From Emticicia sp. 21SJ11W-3 (GTDB taxonomy: Bacteria; Bacteroidota; Bacteroidia; Cytophagales; Spirosomataceae): a stretch of 64,000 nt of DNA. Numbering within the stretch: position 1 is the first letter of the stretch; every line of letters begins with the position of its first letter. The notes below the pieces were generated by a model, which saw only the letters and a program-made list of their open reading frames with translations, was not told where the DNA came from and did not search any database. This document shows, piece after piece, positions 1 through 9,576 of this stretch. The DNA is taken from positions 4,154,001 through 4,218,000 of the forward strand of contig NZ_CP092074.1 in assembly GCF_024138715.1 (NCBI RefSeq). The letters run 5' to 3'. A program made the translations under genes and the position numbers.

Positions 1-1965
1 GGTTTGCTCTAGTTTAGCTGTTACTTCTTTAAAGTTACTGGTGTTCACCCTTACCCCCATCAGGTTGCTCGTTCTCCCAAAGAAACGGTTATTGATAATG
101 AATAAAGGAGTAATTTTCTGATGCAATGATGAAAAATGGAAGTCTTTCACTACTCCCACAATGGTATAAGCCATTTCGCCACCATCCTCACGCACCATAT
201 TATCAGGACTAAATATCTTCTGCCCTACAGGGTTCTTTAATCCCAATGCTTTTACGGCCTCCTGATTCAGAATCACTGAAAGCGAATCATTAAAATCCTT
301 ATTAAAAAACCGGCCTTCCGCCACGCTCATATTCAGTGTTTGTAAATAACCCTCGTCAGCAACCATGGTTTTGCCAGTTACGCTCTCTTTTTCTCCGCCC
401 TTCCGGAAGGTTATACCAAAAAACTGCTCCTGGCCGGGTTCAGCGTTTGTGCCGCCTACTTTTTCAATGCCTGCAATTTTCTTTATTTGTTCTTTAAACA
501 CTTCTGTTCGCTCTGCCAAAAATCCGGCCCCACGTAGATGTATCACGAAGTCTTTAGAATAACCCAGCTCTTTATTCTGTATATATGTTAACTGTCGATA
601 AACAACCAAAGTGCCGATTATCAGCACAATTGAGATTGAGAATTGAAAAACAACCAGACCATTACGCAACAGGTGTCCTTGTTTTTTAGATATAAATTTA
701 CCCTTAAGTACCTGAATAGGCTGAAACGACGACAAAACCCCCGCAGGATATATGCCGGCCATTAAACCCACTAAAACTGATAAGAACAACATGAGTGGGA
801 TAGTCTGCCATGTATAAAAAGTATCAAGCAGCAATTGTTTGCCTGTCAGATTGTTAAAAAATGGCAAGGCCAATACCACTATCATAGAAGCCACAAAAAA
901 ACTGGAAACGCTCAGCAAAACCGACTCAGTCAGGAACTGAAAAGCCAGCTGCGACTTGGTGGACCCCAGCGCTTTTCGGATACCCACCTCTTTTGCTCTT
1001 TCAGTAGAGCGTGCGGTAGCCAGATTCATGAAGTTGATACAAGCGATAAGTAACACAAAAATGGCAATAACCATAAAGATATACACCAGATTACTGCTTC
1101 CATTAGTACCCAGCTCACCTTCCAGATGCGATTCCAGGTGAATGCTTTTCAGTGGCTGCAGAAAATAAAAATAACCGTTGCCGGCTTTTACGTAGTCCTG
1201 GTAAGAAACGCCGAAAGTACGTTGTATTTCACCAGAGGCATATTTCTCAACAATGGCAGAAAACTTCGCCTGTGCTTGTTGGGGCAATGTATGTGGTTTC
1301 AGCAGCAGATAAGTAGCAGCTGCAAAACTGACATGGTTGGTAGCCTCGGCAAAGAGATTGCCTTTTACAGCAGCCAGAAAATCGAACTTAAAATGGGTAT
1401 TAGAAGGCACATCTGCACAAACACCCGTTACCTGCAATTTTGGCCCCTGCACCTGTTCCAGATACATGCCCATGGCATTGGCAGTGCCAAAAAAACGCTT
1501 GGCCGTGCTTTCAGTTAGCACTACCGTATTGGGCGCCATTAAAGCCTTTTCAGGATTACCCTGCAACAGTGGTAACTTAAATACTTTAAAGAAGTTAGAG
1601 TCAGCCCATAGCATATTTTTCTCTGCATATACCTCATTATTATGCCTGAAAAGCGTAGTGCCACCGGCGCCAAAAATTCTGGTAGACTCCTCTACTTCCG
1701 GTAATTCTTTCTTAACAGATTGCGCATAAGACGGCGGAATAATGGCATAGCCGGTTGCTCTGCCCGGATATCTGCGCTCCAATGCCATTCTATAAATGCG
1801 GTCTCCGTTGGCCCAGAATTTATCAAAACTCAGCTCATCGAAGACATACATCAGAATCAGCAGGCAGGCAGCCATACCAATAGACAAACCCGTGATGTTT
1901 ATCAGAGTCTGCATTTTGTTTTTCAACAAACTCCTCCTGGCAATTTTGAAATAGTTACGTATCAT
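1..1965 (-). CDS. P1: MacB/FtsX-type ABC transporter permease, 3' end outside window
   Basis: The frame is open from the ATG at 1965 to the window edge (655 codons visible), so the C-terminal part is missing. The family architecture, which also applies to the other thirteen permeases, is: a short cytoplasmic N-terminus, TM1 (about 19-42), a first MacB-type periplasmic domain (about 45-290), TM2-TM4 with an FtsX-type domain, TM5 (about 437-456), a second periplasmic domain, and TM6-TM8. In P1 the first cytoplasmic coupling motif reads AKEVGIRKALG just after TM2 (LLIACINFMNL). Members of this family are inner-membrane subunits of MacB/LolCDE-like (type VII) transporters that convert ATP hydrolysis in the cytoplasm into movement of the periplasmic domains. 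The substrate is unknown. P1 is the last visible gene of unit B, whose promoter lies upstream of P5. A palindromic spacer separates it from P2. Confidence 0.9.
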   Translation of the reverse strand, partial: MIRNYFKIARRSLLKNKMQTLINITGLSIGMAACLLILMYVFDELSFDKFWANGDRIYRMALERRYPGRATGYAIIPPSYAQSVKKELPEVEESTRIFGAGGTTLFRHNNEVYAEKNMLWADSNFFKVFKLPLLQGNPEKALMAPNTVVLTESTAKRFFGTANAMGMYLEQVQGPKLQVTGVCADVPSNTHFKFDFLAAVKGNLFAEATNHVSFAAATYLLLKPHTLPQQAQAKFSAIVEKYASGEIQRTFGVSYQDYVKAGNGYFYFLQPLKSIHLESHLEGELGTNGSSNLVYIFMVIAIFVLLIACINFMNLATARSTERAKEVGIRKALGSTKSQLAFQFLTESVLLSVSSFFVASMIVVLALPFFNNLTGKQLLLDTFYTWQTIPLMLFLSVLVGLMAGIYPAGVLSSFQPIQVLKGKFISKKQGHLLRNGLVVFQFSISIVLIIGTLVVYRQLTYIQNKELGYSKDFVIHLRGAGFLAERTEVFKEQIKKIAGIEKVGGTNAEPGQEQFFGITFRKGGEKESVTGKTMVADEGYLQTLNMSVAEGRFFNKDFNDSLSVILNQEAVKALGLKNPVGQKIFSPDNMVREDGGEMAYTIVGVVKDFHFSSLHQKITPLFIINNRFFGRTSNLMGVRVNTSNFKEVTAKLEQT

Positions 1966-2056
1966 AATGCCCTCCGATTCGTCGGACCGTCCCCTAAAGG
2001 GGAACTTGTTTTATGGTTATAGAAAATGTTTCCCTCAACTCCCCTTTAGGAGGCGT
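1966..2056. repeat. Intergenic palindromic spacer S1 (type A)
   Basis: The P1/P2 junction starts next to the P1 start codon with a 14-bp dyad TCCGA-TTCG-TCGGA (1973-1986), followed by CCCC-TAAA-GGGG (1991-2002). A second arm, CCCCTTTAGG (2041-2050), closes the spacer just before the P2 stop codon. The two arms are complementary, so a transcript of this junction could fold into one long hairpin. Confidence 0.85.
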
Positions 2057-4480
2057 TTATTCACTTTTCAACGACTTCACCGGATTCATCAAAGCAGCTT
2101 TGATAGCCTGATAACTCACCGTTAGCATTGCAACCGCCAGTGTTACCAGACCTGCCAATGCAAAAAACCACCATTCCAGATTTATGCGATAGGTGAAGTC
2201 CTGCAACCAGCTGTTCATTAAAAAGTAAGCGATCGGGCTTGCAATTAACAAGGCCAGCACAATGAGCCTGATAAAGTCTATGGTAAGTAGCGAAACTATA
2301 CCCAAAACCGATGCCCCCAATACTTTTCTGATACCCACTTCTTTGGTTCTTTGCTCGGCCATGTAGGTTACCAGCCCAAACAAACCCAGGCAGGCAATAA
2401 CAATAGTAATTATAGCAAAAGTAACTGCCACTTTGCCCACCCGCTGTTCGGCACGATACATTTCATCAAATCGTTCATCAAGAAAGCTATAATTAAAAGG
2501 CATTTCAGGCGCAATGGCTTTCCATTTGTTTTTTATCTGGCTAACTAAACCTGGCATATCTGAGGTTTTTACTTTAAAGGCCATCGCCCAGCTACTCACG
2601 CCCAGACGCATACATAAAGGGCCCACATTCTGCCGCATGGATTCGAAATGGAAATTCTTCACCACGCCAACTATATGATAAAAACTTCTCTCATCTTCTA
2701 TAGAGTACACTCTTTTACCGATGGGGTCATCAAAACCCAACACTTTTGCGGCGGTTTCATTGATGATAATCCCGCTTGAATCAGTGCCAAACTGTTTAGA
2801 GAAATTCCGGCCTTTTAGCAACTCCATTCCTAATGTAGGCACATAATCGTAATCTACATTCCACATCTGCATCTGAAAACCGTCATTTGAACTGATGGTT
2901 GATTCTTTGGAGAAACTATGGTCGGTACGTGATGAGTTGGCAACAGGCAAGAAACCTGCCGACGCACCGCTTTGCACGCCCGAGAGTTTAAGTATTTCTT
3001 TTTTAAACGCCTCTTTGTTTTCGCGCAAGGCACCTGTTCCGTTAATAACCAGTACCTGGTCTTTATTAAAACCCAGGTTTTTTGTCTGTATAAAATTTAA
3101 CTGGCGGTAAACCACAATAGTACCTATTACCAGTAGAATTGAAGTAAAAAACTGAAAGGTAACCAGCACATTTCGAAAACTACTGCGTTGCACACCTGTG
3201 TTTAATTTGCTTTTAAGCACTACAATAGGCCTGAAAGACGACAGGAAAAACGCAGGGTAATAGCCTGCCAGCATACCCACAACCAATGGCAAAAGCAGCA
3301 ATACTGGAAGTGTTTTAGGCGCAATCAGGTCTCTGTAGGTGAATGCCTTGGCAGCAATATCATTAAAATATGGCATTACAAGCCAGGTTATTACTAATGC
3401 AACACCAAAAGCAAGGTAACTCATAAAGGCAGATTCGGCCATAAACTGGCTCATTAAAGTACCTTTGGGTGTGCCCAGTACTTTACGTATACCAACTTCC
3501 TTAGCTCTGTTGGCAGAACGCGCGGTAGACAGGTTCATGAAATTGATACACGCCAGCAGCAATACAAACAAAGCCACTGCCGAGAAGATATACACATACT
3601 GTATGCTACCGTTTACCCCAAGTTCAGGCGCACGGTCTGATTTCAGGTGTATGTCAGTCATAGGCATCAGGTGATACTCTAATTTATTGCCTGCCTTCCT
3701 GAACTCCTCAAGACTATTGATATTCATTAACTGTTTTGCCTGTGGCATCACATACTTAATAATCATACCCTCAAGTTTGTTTTCAAAGGCATGGTAATCA
3801 GTACCTTTTTTCAAGACCACATAGGTATGAAAATTATTACTCAGAAAATTGCCGAACTGATATTCCAGGTTATCCATCGATAGCAGAATATCAAAGTGGA
3901 AGTGAGAACTCGCCGGCATGTCTTTCATTACTGCTGTAATGTTGTAGCGTGTTTTTTCTTCCAGCCCTACTTCAAGCGTTTTGCCTAGTACATCTGTTGT
4001 GCCAAAATACTTTTTAGCAGTGGTTTCACTTACTACGGCAGTGTTGGGTTGGTCTAAAGCAGTTTTCGGGTTACCAGCTATAACCGGAAAGGTAAACACA
4101 TCAAAAATGGTAGAATCGGCGTAAGTAATATCGGCTTCTCTGATATACTCGCTACCTTTGCGTATAAACTTGGGGCCCTCATTGGCATATAATCTGGCAT
4201 ATTGCTCTACCTCGGGGTAGTCTTTCTTCATATATTCACCAACGGGGTCTGCGCTGGTAGCCAGTTTTAAATCAGTCCCGCCGAATCTGACATCCACGTC
4301 CAGGCGATAAATACGGTCTGCTTTTTCATGAAACTCATCAAAGCTCAGCTCGTCTATCACATAAAGACCAATAAGAATAAAACTGCTGAACCCAATGGCC
4401 AGCCCAAATATATTAATAAATGAGAAGGTCTTATTTTTTAGCAAGTTCCTCCAAGCAATTTTTAAATAGTTACTCAGCAT
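2057..4480 (-). CDS. P2: MacB/FtsX-type ABC transporter permease
   Basis: The protein has 807 residues. I start it at the ATG at 4480 (MLSNYLKIAWRN), because every paralogue begins this way; the frame is open 90 bases further upstream, but that extension encodes spacer-derived sequence. TM1 is about 19-42, the first periplasmic domain about 45-290, TM2 about 297-312 (LLACINFMNLSTARS), TM3 and TM4 about 345-415, TM5 about 437-456, the second periplasmic domain about 457-675, and three further helices follow to the C-terminus. The coupling motifs are AKEVGIRKVLG (about 326) and TKEVGIRKVLGASVLGI (about 700). The tail NPVKSLKSE is shared by nearly all paralogues. It is the canonical member of the array; its substrate is unknown. 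Confidence 0.93.
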   Translation of the reverse strand: MLSNYLKIAWRNLLKNKTFSFINIFGLAIGFSSFILIGLYVIDELSFDEFHEKADRIYRLDVDVRFGGTDLKLATSADPVGEYMKKDYPEVEQYARLYANEGPKFIRKGSEYIREADITYADSTIFDVFTFPVIAGNPKTALDQPNTAVVSETTAKKYFGTTDVLGKTLEVGLEEKTRYNITAVMKDMPASSHFHFDILLSMDNLEYQFGNFLSNNFHTYVVLKKGTDYHAFENKLEGMIIKYVMPQAKQLMNINSLEEFRKAGNKLEYHLMPMTDIHLKSDRAPELGVNGSIQYVYIFSAVALFVLLLACINFMNLSTARSANRAKEVGIRKVLGTPKGTLMSQFMAESAFMSYLAFGVALVITWLVMPYFNDIAAKAFTYRDLIAPKTLPVLLLLPLVVGMLAGYYPAFFLSSFRPIVVLKSKLNTGVQRSSFRNVLVTFQFFTSILLVIGTIVVYRQLNFIQTKNLGFNKDQVLVINGTGALRENKEAFKKEILKLSGVQSGASAGFLPVANSSRTDHSFSKESTISSNDGFQMQMWNVDYDYVPTLGMELLKGRNFSKQFGTDSSGIIINETAAKVLGFDDPIGKRVYSIEDERSFYHIVGVVKNFHFESMRQNVGPLCMRLGVSSWAMAFKVKTSDMPGLVSQIKNKWKAIAPEMPFNYSFLDERFDEMYRAEQRVGKVAVTFAIITIVIACLGLFGLVTYMAEQRTKEVGIRKVLGASVLGIVSLLTIDFIRLIVLALLIASPIAYFLMNSWLQDFTYRINLEWWFFALAGLVTLAVAMLTVSYQAIKAALMNPVKSLKSE

Positions 4481-4576
4481 AATACACCTCCGATACGTTG
4501 GTTCGCCCCTAAAAGGCGAACTCATTTTATGGTTGTAGATATATTTCTTTCCGCTCCCGTTCAGGGGCAAAGGTGG
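4481..4576. repeat. Intergenic palindromic spacer S2 (diverged type A)
   Basis: The P2/P3 junction resembles S1, but the first dyad is degenerate (TCCGA-TACG-TTGGT). The central arm has changed to GTTCGCC-N7-GGCGAAC (4501-4521), a perfect 7-bp stem, so base pairing is kept although the sequence differs from the CCCC-TAAA-GGGG norm. The right arm is CCC-N5-GGG (about 4555-4566). Confidence 0.7.
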
Positions 4577-6967
4577 TTATTCTGTTTTCAAACTCTTTAC
4601 CGGATTGGCCAGCGCGGCCTTAATGGCCTGATAACTTACTGTGATCAGGGTAACCAATATGGCAACAAATAATACCATTAAGAATACCCCCACGCCGATA
4701 TCTATTTTATAAGTATAATCACTGAGCCATTCAGACATACCGTACCAGGCAATAGGTGAGGCAATAACGCAGGATATAATAATGAGTTTCACGAAGTCTT
4801 TTGATAAAAGCCCCCACAGATTAGCTACACTTGCGCCTAAAACCTTACGAACCCCGATTTCTTTTTTGCGTTGCTCGGCCATGAAAGACGCCAGACCAAA
4901 TAAGCCCAGACAAGAAATAAATATGGCAAGCACAGATATAATAGCCGCCAGATTGCCGATCAGTTCTTCATAATTAAACTTAGCTGCATATTCAAGGTCA
5001 GCAAACTTGTAGTCGAACGGGAAACCCGGATTATACTTATCAAATATCGGTTGAATCTGTTTGATAGCCTGCGCACTTGAAACAGTAGGGTTTAACCTGA
5101 TATTGATGTAACTCACCCAGTCTTTCTCAAACACAATAGTTAAAGGCGATATATTTCTGAAGGGAGATTCCATCATTACATTGGCAACCACACCCACTAC
5201 GCGTCTTTCGCGCCCGTTCCATTTCAAGATTTCTCCAACAGGATTCTTAAGCCCCATGCGTTTTACGGCGGCTTCATTGAGTAGTACGCCAACAGAATCG
5301 GTTGAATATTCTCTTGAAAAATCCCGACCCTCTTTTAACTTAACCCCTATGGTTTTTACGTAATTAAAACTGGTGGCAATTGTACTGAAAATAGCCGATT
5401 TGTCTTCAGGTGTAGAGCCTTTCCACTCCCACCCGTTATTGTTACTATATATTTGTGTTGGCGGTGAATTAGATTTACAAATAGATAAGACAGCACCGGT
5501 GGCCAGCAATTCATTGTTCAGTGCATCATAATTTCTTAACAGGTCGCTTGAACTTTCAACAGAAATCAATCCTTTGCTGTTAAAGCCGATAGGCCTGTTT
5601 TTAGCATATTGTATCTGCTGGTAAATAATTACCGTACCAATCATAAGCACAATAGAAAAAGTAAACTGCAAAACAACCAGGATTTTTCGAGGCAGGGAAG
5701 CGTTTTTACCTACATGAATACCCCCTTTAAGTATCTTTACTGGATTGAACGACGATAGGTAAAGCGCAGGGTAACTACCCGCCAGCAAACCGGTAATAAG
5801 TGTAAAAGCAAGCATGATTGCCCAGAAAACCGGATTAGCAAGCTCCATTGACATTTGTTTTTCGGTCATTCTATTGAAATAAGGCAATGACAGCCCTACC
5901 AAAACAATAGCCAGTACAAGAGAAATAAAAGCAATGAGAATGGATTCGCTCAGAAACTGACCTATTAACTGATTTCGTGCCGAACCTACAGCCTTACGGA
6001 CACCAACTTCTTTGGCGCGTTTTTCAGAACGGGCGGTGCTCAGGTTCATGAAGTTGATACAGGCAATAACCAGAACAAAAATGCCAAAAATACCAAACAG
6101 GTTTACGTAACGAATAAACCCGCCGGTGTTTTTACCTTCGGTAAAATCTGAATACAAACGCCATTTGGCCATTGGGTGTACAAATACCTCTGGTTTGATG
6201 CTCTTCTGCATCAGCTGGTCTTCTTTAAAATGGTCAAGCACTACGTTTTTTATTCTGGCATTGGTTTTTTCGGGGTCTACACCATCTTTCAGCTGAACAA
6301 ATGTTTGCCAAGAATTATTACCCCAGTTAGTTTTATGAAATTTGGCCACCCAGTCATAAATTTTCTCCTGCAAATCAAAGGGGATCAGGTAGTCATATTG
6401 CAATGATGCATTTTTGGGCTGTTTTTTTACAACGGCCGTTACCTTCAAATCCATGGTATTATCAACTTTCACTATCTTTCCTACGGGGTCTTGCTTGCCA
6501 AAAAGGGCTTCTGCTGTTTCTTCTGTCAATACTATTGAGTATGGTTCTTTCAGCGGTTGCTTATCGCCGTTGGTTACCTGAATACTAAACATTTCCATGG
6601 CATCTGGCCCAATAAAGTGGCCGAATTTCAGAAACTTCTGGTTGCCCACCAGCAAAGACCGCGTACTGCCCCAGTCGCACATGGCCACACCTTTAAAATC
6701 CGGGTATTTTGATTTCAGTTCCTCTCCCATCGGAAACGGCAAAGCATCCTGAGTTCCTCTGCGGCCATCAAACGTCTGGTGCATTTTTACCTGATAGAGC
6801 GTGGCATAATTGGCATGGTGCTTATTGGCCGACATCTCGTCGTTTATCCAAAGCCCAATCAATATGGCAACCGCCATACCAACGGCCAGGCCAAAAACAT
6901 TAATAAAAGAGTACACCTTACTTTTTACAAGGTTTCTCCAGGCGATTTTCAAGTAATTGCGTATCAT
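4577..6967 (-). CDS. P3: MacB/FtsX-type ABC transporter permease
   Basis: The protein has 796 residues and starts at MIRNYLKIAWRN. It has two MacB-type periplasmic domains and eight predicted helices. The first coupling motif is RAKEVGVRKAVGSARNQL and the second is EQRKKEIGVRKVLGASVANL; the tail is NPVKSLKTE. The N-terminal domain (LIGLWINDE, MHQTF, KYPDFK, VAM, WGS) and the second domain (NNGWEWKG) match P12 in order and wording far better than the other paralogues, so P3 and P12 form a subfamily split between the two transcription units. The AT-rich, pyrimidine-poor start region overlaps nothing. Substrate unknown. Confidence 0.93.
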   Translation of the reverse strand: MIRNYLKIAWRNLVKSKVYSFINVFGLAVGMAVAILIGLWINDEMSANKHHANYATLYQVKMHQTFDGRRGTQDALPFPMGEELKSKYPDFKGVAMCDWGSTRSLLVGNQKFLKFGHFIGPDAMEMFSIQVTNGDKQPLKEPYSIVLTEETAEALFGKQDPVGKIVKVDNTMDLKVTAVVKKQPKNASLQYDYLIPFDLQEKIYDWVAKFHKTNWGNNSWQTFVQLKDGVDPEKTNARIKNVVLDHFKEDQLMQKSIKPEVFVHPMAKWRLYSDFTEGKNTGGFIRYVNLFGIFGIFVLVIACINFMNLSTARSEKRAKEVGVRKAVGSARNQLIGQFLSESILIAFISLVLAIVLVGLSLPYFNRMTEKQMSMELANPVFWAIMLAFTLITGLLAGSYPALYLSSFNPVKILKGGIHVGKNASLPRKILVVLQFTFSIVLMIGTVIIYQQIQYAKNRPIGFNSKGLISVESSSDLLRNYDALNNELLATGAVLSICKSNSPPTQIYSNNNGWEWKGSTPEDKSAIFSTIATSFNYVKTIGVKLKEGRDFSREYSTDSVGVLLNEAAVKRMGLKNPVGEILKWNGRERRVVGVVANVMMESPFRNISPLTIVFEKDWVSYINIRLNPTVSSAQAIKQIQPIFDKYNPGFPFDYKFADLEYAAKFNYEELIGNLAAIISVLAIFISCLGLFGLASFMAEQRKKEIGVRKVLGASVANLWGLLSKDFVKLIIISCVIASPIAWYGMSEWLSDYTYKIDIGVGVFLMVLFVAILVTLITVSYQAIKAALANPVKSLKTE

Positions 6968-7051
6968 ATTGACTTTAGCCCCTAAAGGGGGATTTTTTTA
7001 TTTATATAATATACTTTACTCAACTCCCCATTTGGGGTTGGTGGTGTTTTT
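6968..7051. repeat. Intergenic palindromic spacer S3 (type B)
   Basis: The P3/P4 junction carries a left arm with CCCC-TAAA-GGGG (6979-6990) directly upstream of the P3 start on the coding strand. The right arm is CCCC-ATTT-GGGG (about 7026-7037). The loop of the right arm differs from the usual TTTA, but its four-base stem is intact. Confidence 0.8.
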
Positions 7052-9481
7052 TTACTCTGACTTTAAAGATTGAACCGGATTGGCTAATGCCGCTCTTACT
7101 GCCTGATACCCTACTGTTATTAATGCAATCAGAATAGCGCCTGCACCTGATACGGCAAATATCCACCATGAAATATCTACTTTATAGGCAAAATTCTCCA
7201 GCCATTGGCTCATAAGGTAATAAGCAACCGGGCTGGCAATTACAATTGAAATAACTACCAGTTTTATAAAGTCTTTGCTAAGCAAGGCTGTAATACCTAA
7301 AACGCCTGCCCCCAGCACCTTACGAATGCCCACTTCTTTAGTGCGGCTTTCGGTAGTAAATGTGGCCAGCCCAAACAACCCAAGACAAGCTATGATAATT
7401 GCCCAGCCAGAAGCCGTGGTAAATATTTTACTATACTGTTGCTCTGTCTGATACTGTTTATTGAAGTTTTCGTCAATAAAAAAATATTCGTAAGGATTAC
7501 CCGGGAAATTAGCTTTATAGAGTTTTTCAAGACTTGCAACCTTGGCATTTATATTGTCTGGGGTAATACGAAGCGTGTAATAGGCTGATGAATTTTGCGG
7601 ATAGAAAATAATCGGGTCTATGGTTCTTTGCACACCGGTATGATGGTAGTTTTTTACAACTCCAATAATTTCCAATGGGCGCTCGTCCCACTGAATACGC
7701 TTCTGAACAGCCTCTTCTGCCGAAGCAAAGCCTAAAGACTCTACCGCTTTTTCGTTGAGCAGTATTTTGCTGTTATCGTTCCAGTCCAGATTACATTCGG
7801 CAGGGGTAAAGTTTCGGCCGGCTTTTAGTTCAATCTGATACGTTTTCAGGAATCTGTCTCCTATTATGGCAAATGAATAGGCTTTCAGTTCATCGCCGGG
7901 TTTAGATTTAGGCTGTGTAAAGCCAGAGGTTGTAAAATTATACCAACCACTGGGTATTGTGCCTGAAGCACAATAATCTATAACAAAGCTTTGCTGGGCA
8001 AGGCCATCAATAAATGCGGTTTTGCGGGTACCATACGTACTGTCTTTACCTACCTCAGGGCCTTTTACTACCAGAAGCTGGTGGCTGTTCATGCCTAAAT
8101 CTTTGTTTTGCATATAATGCAACTGCCGATAGATAAGCACTGTGCCTAAAATAAGCATAATAGATATACTGAACTGAGAAACCACTAATGCCTTACGAAG
8201 AAATATACCTTTTGACTGCCTGCCCAGTTTGCCTTTCAGGGTTTCAATTGGGTTGAAATTAGACAATACAAAAGCCGTAAGAGCCCCGGCCAGAACAGAA
8301 CCAACCAACAACAAACCAAGCCCGGCAACTGAAACCAGCGAGAAATCAATAGTTGTAAACGATAGTTCTTTCCCTATTAAATCATTAAAAAATGGCTGAA
8401 GAGAATAAACAAATACGGCTGCTAAAGTAAATCCTAACAGATTAACCAACAATGCCTCTCCCAGAAACTGGCTGATAAGGTTAAACTGAGTAGCGCCAAT
8501 TACTTTTCTTACACCCACTTCGTTGGCTCTTTTTAAAGAATTGGCCGTTGAAAGATTGATGTAATTAAACCAGGCAATTAATAAAATAAGAAAGGCTATT
8601 CCGCCCAGCATGTACACATACTTGAGGTTACCCGTGGTTTGAAGGTTATCATTTAATGAGGCAGCCAGATGAACGTTGGCCAACGGCTGTAAACGAAAGC
8701 GTACACCATCGTTTTCTTTGCCAAGTTTCTTCCGTAAGGCAGATAGTTTATTTTCAAAGGCTTTAACATTTACTCCGTCGTTCAACTGAAAAAATGTGTT
8801 GATATACTGCGAGTCCAGATTAGTTAATGTAGCCCAGTTGTTGCCTTTCAGATTGGCCGGATTCTTTAACGTTTCTAAAGAGAAAACCATATCTAATCTG
8901 ATGTCAGAATTGTCTTTCATATCCATAAAAACCCCCTCTATGGTATGAGATGAAGACCCAAACTGATTATCAAGCACAAGTACCTGCCCCAATGGGTTGA
9001 GGGTTCCGAAATACTTTCTGGCGGTGGATTCTGAAATAAAGACAGTATTGGGTTTTTGAAGCGCCTTTTTACTGCCTGCCACCAACGGAAAGGTAAAAAA
9101 ATCGAAGAAGTTGCTTTCAGCAAAACTGATGTTGGCTTCGCGGAATGCCTCGGCATTTGCAACTGACCTCCTGACCACACCCTTGGTTATACCCTGTTCG
9201 AATCGACAAAAATCTTTCACCTCCGGAAAATTCTCTTTGGCTTTCAATGCCCAGCCCGGCTCTATTTCGGCCCAGGTGACACCGTGGATATCTTCATTAA
9301 GCAAACGATAAGTACTTGACAGATTTTTATGGAAGTTATTGACGCTTTTCTCCAGACTGATATATTCAAGAATGAATAAAAAAGCGGTAATACCCATAGC
9401 CAGGCCCACAATGTTGACAAAGCTGTAAATCTTGTTCCGAACCAGGTTCCGAAAAGCGATTTTGAAATAATTACGTATCAT
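7052..9481 (-). CDS. P4: MacB/FtsX-type ABC transporter permease
   Basis: The protein has 809 residues and starts MIRNYFKIAFRNLVRNK. The first FtsX half departs from its relatives: the TM2 motif reads LIAWFNYINLSTANS, with Trp replacing the Cys present in most paralogues, and the coupling motif is RANEVGVRKVIG. The second half is standard (IIACLGLFGL; TKEVGIRKVLGAGVLGI). The tail is NPVQSLKSE, with Gln in place of the usual Lys. The periplasmic domains are rich in Asn/Gly and contain a distinctive KNYHHTGVQRTIDP segment before TM6. The second gene of unit B; substrate unknown. Confidence 0.93.
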   Translation of the reverse strand: MIRNYFKIAFRNLVRNKIYSFVNIVGLAMGITAFLFILEYISLEKSVNNFHKNLSSTYRLLNEDIHGVTWAEIEPGWALKAKENFPEVKDFCRFEQGITKGVVRRSVANAEAFREANISFAESNFFDFFTFPLVAGSKKALQKPNTVFISESTARKYFGTLNPLGQVLVLDNQFGSSSHTIEGVFMDMKDNSDIRLDMVFSLETLKNPANLKGNNWATLTNLDSQYINTFFQLNDGVNVKAFENKLSALRKKLGKENDGVRFRLQPLANVHLAASLNDNLQTTGNLKYVYMLGGIAFLILLIAWFNYINLSTANSLKRANEVGVRKVIGATQFNLISQFLGEALLVNLLGFTLAAVFVYSLQPFFNDLIGKELSFTTIDFSLVSVAGLGLLLVGSVLAGALTAFVLSNFNPIETLKGKLGRQSKGIFLRKALVVSQFSISIMLILGTVLIYRQLHYMQNKDLGMNSHQLLVVKGPEVGKDSTYGTRKTAFIDGLAQQSFVIDYCASGTIPSGWYNFTTSGFTQPKSKPGDELKAYSFAIIGDRFLKTYQIELKAGRNFTPAECNLDWNDNSKILLNEKAVESLGFASAEEAVQKRIQWDERPLEIIGVVKNYHHTGVQRTIDPIIFYPQNSSAYYTLRITPDNINAKVASLEKLYKANFPGNPYEYFFIDENFNKQYQTEQQYSKIFTTASGWAIIIACLGLFGLATFTTESRTKEVGIRKVLGAGVLGITALLSKDFIKLVVISIVIASPVAYYLMSQWLENFAYKVDISWWIFAVSGAGAILIALITVGYQAVRAALANPVQSLKSE

Positions 9482-9576
9482 GGTGCCCCTAGCCCCTAAA
9501 GGGGGATTTATTTAAAATTACAGAAAGTATTTCACTCAACTCCCCTTTAGGGGTTGGGCGGCGGCCGCGCGGGGTG
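9482..9576. repeat. Intergenic palindromic spacer S4 (type B)
   Basis: The P4/P5 junction has the left arm GCCCCTAGCCCC-TAAA-GGGG (from about 9484) and the right arm CCCC-TTTA-GGGG-TTGGG (from 9542). It ends in an unusually GC-rich stretch with a GCGGCCGC octamer (about 9561-9568) immediately before the P5 stop codon. Confidence 0.85.
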